Shown piece by piece: positions 59,108 through 64,000 of a DNA stretch of 64,000 bases. Source of the stretch: Budorcas taxicolor. Lineage: Eukaryota > Chordata > Mammalia > Artiodactyla > Bovidae. The stretch is taken from assembly GCF_023091745.1 (NCBI RefSeq), contig NC_068933.1:20402001-20466000 (forward strand), read 5' to 3'. The number at the start of each line of letters is the position of its first letter. Within the stretch, counting starts at the first letter, position 1. A program made the translations under genes and the position numbers. The notes under the pieces were generated by a model. That model saw nothing but the letters and a program-made list of their open reading frames with translations. It was not told the DNA's origin and ran no database searches.

Positions 59108-60715
59108 TGCCGGGGGCCAGCGTGAGGAACTCCGCCCATGGCAAAGGTTATGAGGAAGGAGGCTTGGCATACGCAAAGGCGTGATCAAGCCTCAGGAAAC
59201 CCCCTGTTCCTGAGCATCTACCCCAAAACCAGAGTCTGTTTTATGCTCTCACCTACACCTCTGACTTTACGGGGGGCTCTCCCCCATAACCGTTTCTCTC
59301 GGAGAAGGAGTAATCTGCAGCTCCAAGGCAATAAAAATTCTTGGGCGTGACAAGAGTGTTTCAGCTTACGGACTCCTTTGAAGGCTATCTAGCCCACCTG
59401 TATAGGTTCGTCTGGCCACATGTGATTGTTTATAGCCTCCCAACCTGAGAGGCACGAGATGTGTTAGACTTACTAAAGGCAAATTATTTTGGGGAGTTAG
59501 AAATTATTAGTATAATGGGTTGGTTAGGAATTATATTGGTGAAGGGTTTTTCATTTGTTGTGTCAATAATTGCTGCTAATTCCCTGCTCTGGGTGGGACA
59601 AGGATGTCTCAGGTCAAACCTCTCTGCTGACAGGCTAGCTTGTGTGACAGGATTATCCATACTCCTGCCACATGATTGTTTACTACCTCTCAACCATAAA
59701 CAGCACAGAGAGTTTTGGAGTATTTTGAGAGTCTTAATTAGCATAGGGCTTTTCTCATTGTTGAGCCAATGATTGCCACCAGGCCTCCATATCCTTAGGC
59801 ACCTGGGAATATATTAATCAATGTATTTGGAATATAGCAAAGGAAATATAGTAGTTTGATGTTAGCAATACTAGACTTTTTGAGTTAATGGATTTTCTCT
59901 TTTGTAATAGATCACTGTACTTTGTTATAAATCACTGTGTCCTTGCTATGTAAAAATGTAACTTTATCATATCTTAAGACTAAATAGATCTTCAGGGGAG
60001 CATTGGTGAAAGGATTTTCATTTGTTGGGCTGATGTTTGCTGCTAAATCTCCATGTTCCCTACCCTTCTAATGAATATAACTAACATATAGGAGAAATAA
60101 GTATTAACCTTTAAGACTAACCATGTTAACCTTGGGTTAAATAAATTCCTTTCTTGATTGTAACTCACTACACCCTCACCCTATAGGAATGCAACTTTAT
60201 TTGGAGGGTGGTGCCTGGTTTAAGAAAAAACACTTGGAAAAAATAAGTTTTTTGGTTATCAGAAAGAAAGGATCATAAAATGTCAGCAGGTCTCACTCAT
60301 GGCCAGAAGATGATGTAATATCCCTAAGACCTTTTTTTATACATTTATGTGAAGCACCTGATTTTGATAAAGGTCAGGACTGCTGACCCCCGCGTGACTC
60401 TGTATTCATCCCTATGTGTAACAAAAGGTATATAAGCAAACCCCAAAATAAAGAAATCGGATCAGTTTCCGGAAAGACTGATTCCCCCATGTCGCTTCTT
60501 TCTTGCTCCTGTTTTTCTGGCTGAATTCCCATTTGCAGCATGATGCTATTCCACGTAATCCAAGTTGTTCAGCCTCCTTTTCTCCACTAATCTTCCTACT
60601 ACACTATCCATTTCTAATCTCTCTATATCTGTGATTAAATATGTATTTTTCCAAAGACGCCGACTCCGTCCCCACCTTCGAATCACCCTGGATCCACTGG
60701 GGCTGGACCCCGGCA
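59108..60715 (+). mobile_element. Solo LTR, betaretrovirus (ERV class II) type, 1,608 bp
   Basis: Terminal inverted repeats TGCCGGGGGCCAGC and GCTGGACCCCGGCA match at 13 of 14 positions. An exact 6-bp TSD AAGGAG lies at 59102-59107 and 60716-60721, inside BovB. TATA box at 60429-60436 and AATAAA at 60447-60452, i.e. the poly(A) signal precedes the likely cap site, as in MMTV- and JSRV-like LTRs with a very short R. U3 is about 1.35 kb and holds diverged internal repeats. No gag/pro/pol/env sequence adjoins it. Frames of 70 and 103 codons in U3 have no recognised match. Confidence 0.93.
60429..60452 (+). promoter_or_regulatory. LTR promoter/poly(A) core
   Basis: TATATAAG at 60429-60436 and AATAAA at 60447-60452, start-to-start distance 18 bp. 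This is the compressed layout of betaretroviral LTRs. Transcription start expected near 60455-60465 (inferred). Confidence 0.75.
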
Positions 60716-61272
60716 AAGGAGTAAGTGTCTTTTAATTTCATGGCTGTAGTCACCATCTGCAGTGATTTTGGAGCCCAAAATAATAAAATCTGACACTGTT
60801 TCCACTGTTTCCCCATCTATTTCCCATGAAGTGATGGGACCAGATGCCATGATCTTAGTTTTCTGAATGTTGAGCTTTAAGCCAACTTTTTCACTCTCCT
60901 CTTTCACTTTCATCAAGAGGCTTTTTAGTTCCTCTTCAGTTTCTGCCATAAAGGGGGGTGTCATCTGCATATCTGAGGTTATTGATATTTCTCCCGGCTA
61001 TCTTGATTCCAGCTGTGTTCCTTCCAGTCCAGAGTTCCTCATGATGAACTCTGCATAGAAGTTAAATAAGCAGGGTGACAATATGCAGCCTTGACATACT
61101 CCTTTTCCTATTTGGAACCAGTCTGTTGTTCCATGTCCAGTTCTAACTGTTGCTTCCTGACCTACATACAGATTTCTCAAGAGGCAGGTCAGGTGGTCTG
61201 GTATTCCCATCTCTCAGAATTTTCCACAGTTTATTGTGATCCACACAGTCAAAGGCTTTGGCATAGTCAATC

Positions 61273-61872
61273 CATGTCAAAATAATTGCACATACAAAAA
61301 CACCTGTTATCAGAAATAGTATTTAAAGTTAAATTCTACAAGACAAATGTGTATGAAAGCATTAGAAAATCCAACTGAATATATGAACCAAAATATTCAA
61401 ATCAATTCTGTAAGTCTGCATTTCCACAAAAGTGGATTTTAATGGAAAAAGATACATTTTTTTAAACTTATTTTACTCAAAAGCAGAACTACAAAATTCT
61501 GCATATAAGAGAGTTTGCCAAAAGAGCAAATGGACTTTTATGGGGTTTCTTTTGTTTAAACTTCTAATCTAGTTCAACCAGATTAGAAGACATTTTTATT
61601 TAGTGTAAAGAATCATATTTCCATAGATTGTAATAACCCTGAACCAAACTTTGTTATAAGGAGAATTAATCTCCAGTTGGCTTAGTCAACAATTTCAAGT
61701 CAGAATTTAGACAGCTTTAAATTAGTTAAAAGATAATAAGTAGCTCAAAAGATTTATCTCAATAATTAACCTGCTCCATCTTCTAATTAAATCATGAATG
61801 CAATCACTAGCCCTCATAACCATTACAGAAAAAAAAATTGCAGTAAATTGAAAGGAAGTCAATAAATAGGTC
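61273..61872. other. AT-rich low-copy DNA
   Basis: Nothing recognised. Confidence 0.45.
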
Positions 61873-61884
61873 ATGAGGAAATTG

Positions 61885-62879
61885 ATTTCAGTTCAGTCAC
61901 TCAGTCATGTCTGACTCTTTGCTACTGCATGGACAGCAGCACCCCAGGCTTCCCTGTCCATCACCGGCTCCTGGACCTTGCTCAAACTCATGTCCATTGA
62001 GTCGGTGGTGCCATCCAACCATCTCATCCTCTGTCATTCCCTTCTCCTCCTGCTTTCAATCTTTCCCAGCATCAGGATCTTTTCCAATGAGTCAAACTCA
62101 ACATTCAGAAAACTAAGATCATGGCCTCTGGTCCCATCACTTCATGGCAAATAGACGGGGAAACAATAGAAACAGTGGCATACTTCATTACCTTGAGCTC
62201 CAAAATCACTGCAGATGGTGACTGCAGCCATGAAGTTAGAAGACACTGGCTCCTTGGAAGAAAAGTTATGACCAACCTAGACAGCATATTGAAAAGCAGA
62301 GACATTACCCTGCCAACTAAGATCTGTCTAGTCAAAGCTGTGGTTTTTCCAGTCATTATGCATAAATGTGCCAGTTGGACCATAAAAAAAGATGAACACT
62401 GAAGAATTGATGCTTTTGAACTGTGGTGTTGGAGAAGACTCTTAAGAGTCCCTTGACTGCAAGGAGACGCAACCAGTCCATCCTAAATGAAACCGGTCCT
62501 AAATATTCATTGGAAGGACTGATGTCGAAGCTGCAACTCCAATACTTTGGCTACCTGATGTGAAGAAATGACTCATTGGAAAAGAGCCTGATCAAGACCC
62601 AGTTTCCCCCACAGTCAGTCTCTCCCATCAGAAAGCTTCCAAGCCTCTTATCCTTCTCCCTCAGAGGACAGATAGAATGAAAACCACAATCACAGAAAAC
62701 TATTCAAACTGATCACATGGACCACAGCCTTGTTTAACTCAATGAAACTATGAGCCATGCCGTGTAGCACCACCCAAGATGGACGGGTCCTGGTGGAGAG
62801 TTCTGACAAAATGTGGTCCACTGGAGAAGGGAGTGGGAAACCACTTCAGCGTTCTTGCCTTCAGAACTGCATGAACAGT
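61885..62879 (-). mobile_element. Scrambled BovB (three segments) in one 12-bp TSD
   Basis: Segment 1, 61885-62096, is the BovB 3' end in antisense. Segment 2, about 62094-62592, is sense ORF2 C-terminal half (KIMASGPITSWQIDGE to the TGACTCATTGG block). Segment 3, about 62592-62879, is sense sequence from the BovB 5' region (AAGACCCAGTTTCCCC; GCCATGCCGTGTAGCACC; GGACGGGTCCTGGTGGAGAG; CATGAACAGT). ATGAGGAAATTG is exact at 61873-61884 and 62880-62891, so all three entered together. Confidence 0.88.
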
Positions 62880-62891
62880 ATGAGGAAATTG

Positions 62892-63599
62892 CCATATCCT
62901 ACTTCTTGGTCAGGTTTCTCGGAAACTGGAGAGTAATGTAAAATATAAAACTTTATTGCTTTTCTATATGAAGAGTAAGCTATTTACATATTATCCTGTT
63001 CAGGGATACCCAAAAGTTGACTGTTTTGGGTAACTCAGATGTAACTCAGCTTTATAGAATTTTAGGGACAAAAGAGCCTTACCAGTCTAATTCAAAGTCC
63101 TTTTGTTTACTGAAGATAAACTCACCAGTCAGGAAGTGATGGAGCTAAGACTTTCCTGAGTCTCAGCTTGAGGCTTCATAATGCCCAACACTCTGTGAGG
63201 TTGCAAATGTGATGTTTCCTAAAATAATTCCAAGACCACAATACTGTAAGATATTTAAAAAGTGTTTCACAAGGAAGGGAACTATGGACAAAGGGTGGGA
63301 AGCATTGCATCAGAATTAACCAGGGTATTCTGTGGCAGCTTCACAGTCTTTCATTTGCTCCTGTAGACTGTGGATGTTCACACTGGTTACGTATGCATTA
63401 GATTTGATTCTTATACAAATTTAATTGATCTGCATGGTTCTTGTTTTATCTTGATGTTGCTTTTATGTTTATCTATTAGCAGTTTGGAGTTAGGTATTTA
63501 TTTTTATCATAACACCCAGCACAATAACTGTATTCCATGGAGTAGCAGAATATGCTATTTTTGTGGCTTGGAATTTGAGGTGCTCCACATTACAGGAAA
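62892..63599. other. Unannotated low-copy DNA
   Basis: No gene or repeat recognised. The plus frame 63370-63618 is AT-rich translation without a domain. Confidence 0.4.
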
Positions 63600-64000
63600 A
63601 AAAATTAAAGAGGCTTAAATCAAATGAAATTTTATTTTCCTCTTAGGGAAAAGGAGTCTGGAGCATACAGTCAAGACTGTGAAATTTCCAAAGTCCCCAG
63701 GACTCAAGATCCTTCCATCTTTCTGTTTCACCTCCTAGCCTGTGACTTCCATCCTCAGGGTCAATTTACAATCCAAGTTGGCCGCCAAATTTCTGCCATT
63801 TTGCTCTCAGTCCAGGAAGTAGTTGAGTCAGCTTCGTTTTAGCAGCATTCCCAGAAAGCCCGCACCTCACATTGGCTAAAGCTGACTGGCCAGAAATATT
63901 AGAATTTGAAGTGTTGTAAATGAGCATATTATATCCTCAAGTAAAATTTAGATTCTGCAGCTAAGGAGGAGAATAACAAATTGTAGAGGAAAGAGAAAGG
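63600..64000. repeat. Possible ancient repeat reaching the window edge
   Basis: CCAAGTTGGCCGCCAAATTTCTGCC, CACATTGGCTAAAGCTGACTGGCCAG and GATTCTGCAGCTAAGGAGGAGAATAAC resemble a diverged mammal-wide repeat 3' region. Weak, family not assigned; it may continue past the window. Confidence 0.3.

Larger units (their letters stand above)
58571..61272 (-). mobile_element. BovB LINE split by a class II solo LTR
   Basis: Left block 58571-59107 runs from the TTCAGTTCAG terminus to CTTCCAAGGAG. The right block 60716-61272 resumes with AAGGAGTAAGTGTCTTTTAATTTC and runs back through YADD (minus, 60960-60971) to GGCATAGTCAAT. Together they cover RT palm to 3' end. Good CpG retention in the left block. Minus frames 58599-59188 and 60683-61210 are ORF2 pieces. 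Confidence 0.97.

Noticed and set aside
1..64000. CRISPR array, operon, phage or other prokaryotic system
   Set aside because: The direct repeats are eukaryotic retroelements; no spacer pattern, ribosome-binding sites or dense coding.

Overview
This window comes from the nuclear genome of a ruminant, most likely a bovid (cattle, sheep or goat type). The evidence is the repeat content: BovB (RTE-clade LINE) pieces on both strands, Bov-tA and Bov-A2 tRNA-derived SINEs, dimeric Bov-A (ART2A-like) copies with a GCT head, ruminant-type L1 3' ends, a CHR-2-like SINE and artiodactyl-type Tigger1 deletion derivatives. The sequence is AT-rich and CpG-poor, with no CpG island. I found no complete host gene. 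Almost every long open frame is BovB or L1 ORF2 or the antisense of a SINE or LINE, so this is intergenic or deep intronic DNA. Family names rest on remembered consensus sequences, not on a search.

Layout. 0-10 kb: BovB 3' fragments, an old L1 tail holding a SINE scrap, scattered SINEs, a plus-strand L1 3' end and an L2 scrap. 10-21 kb: an L1 tail split by a BovB with a 14-bp target-site duplication (TSD), a very old L1M interrupted by two Bov-tA copies, a MaLR-type LTR split by a GCT-headed Bov-A dimer, and a Tigger1 derivative split by another Bov-A dimer. 21-27 kb: an L1 tail split by a SINE, an LTR-like stretch, a 445-bp gammaretrovirus-type solo LTR with a 4-bp TSD, a hAT MITE, and the longest BovB (about 2.2 kb). 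27-41 kb: mostly low-copy AT-rich DNA, with one candidate protein-coding exon on the minus strand near 33.75-33.91 kb, a 16-C tract, a MIR and several L1/BovB relics. 41-51 kb: a BovB with a 246-codon open reverse-transcriptase tail, a mariner MITE, BovB and SINE pieces, an old L1 5' end, and two copies of one ancient mammal-wide repeat. 51-64 kb: a Tigger1 derivative split by a BovB, a 5'-inverted L1, Bov-A copies, a BovB split by a 1,608-bp betaretrovirus-type solo LTR, and a three-part scrambled BovB bounded by a 12-bp TSD.

The main interest is structural. Nested insertions give a readable order of events: old L1M, MaLR and Tigger came first, then ruminant L1, BovB and SINEs, then the class II LTR. 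Two inverted retrocopies (L1 and BovB) preserve junction microhomology. No operon-like or multi-gene system, CRISPR array or structural RNA gene is visible.
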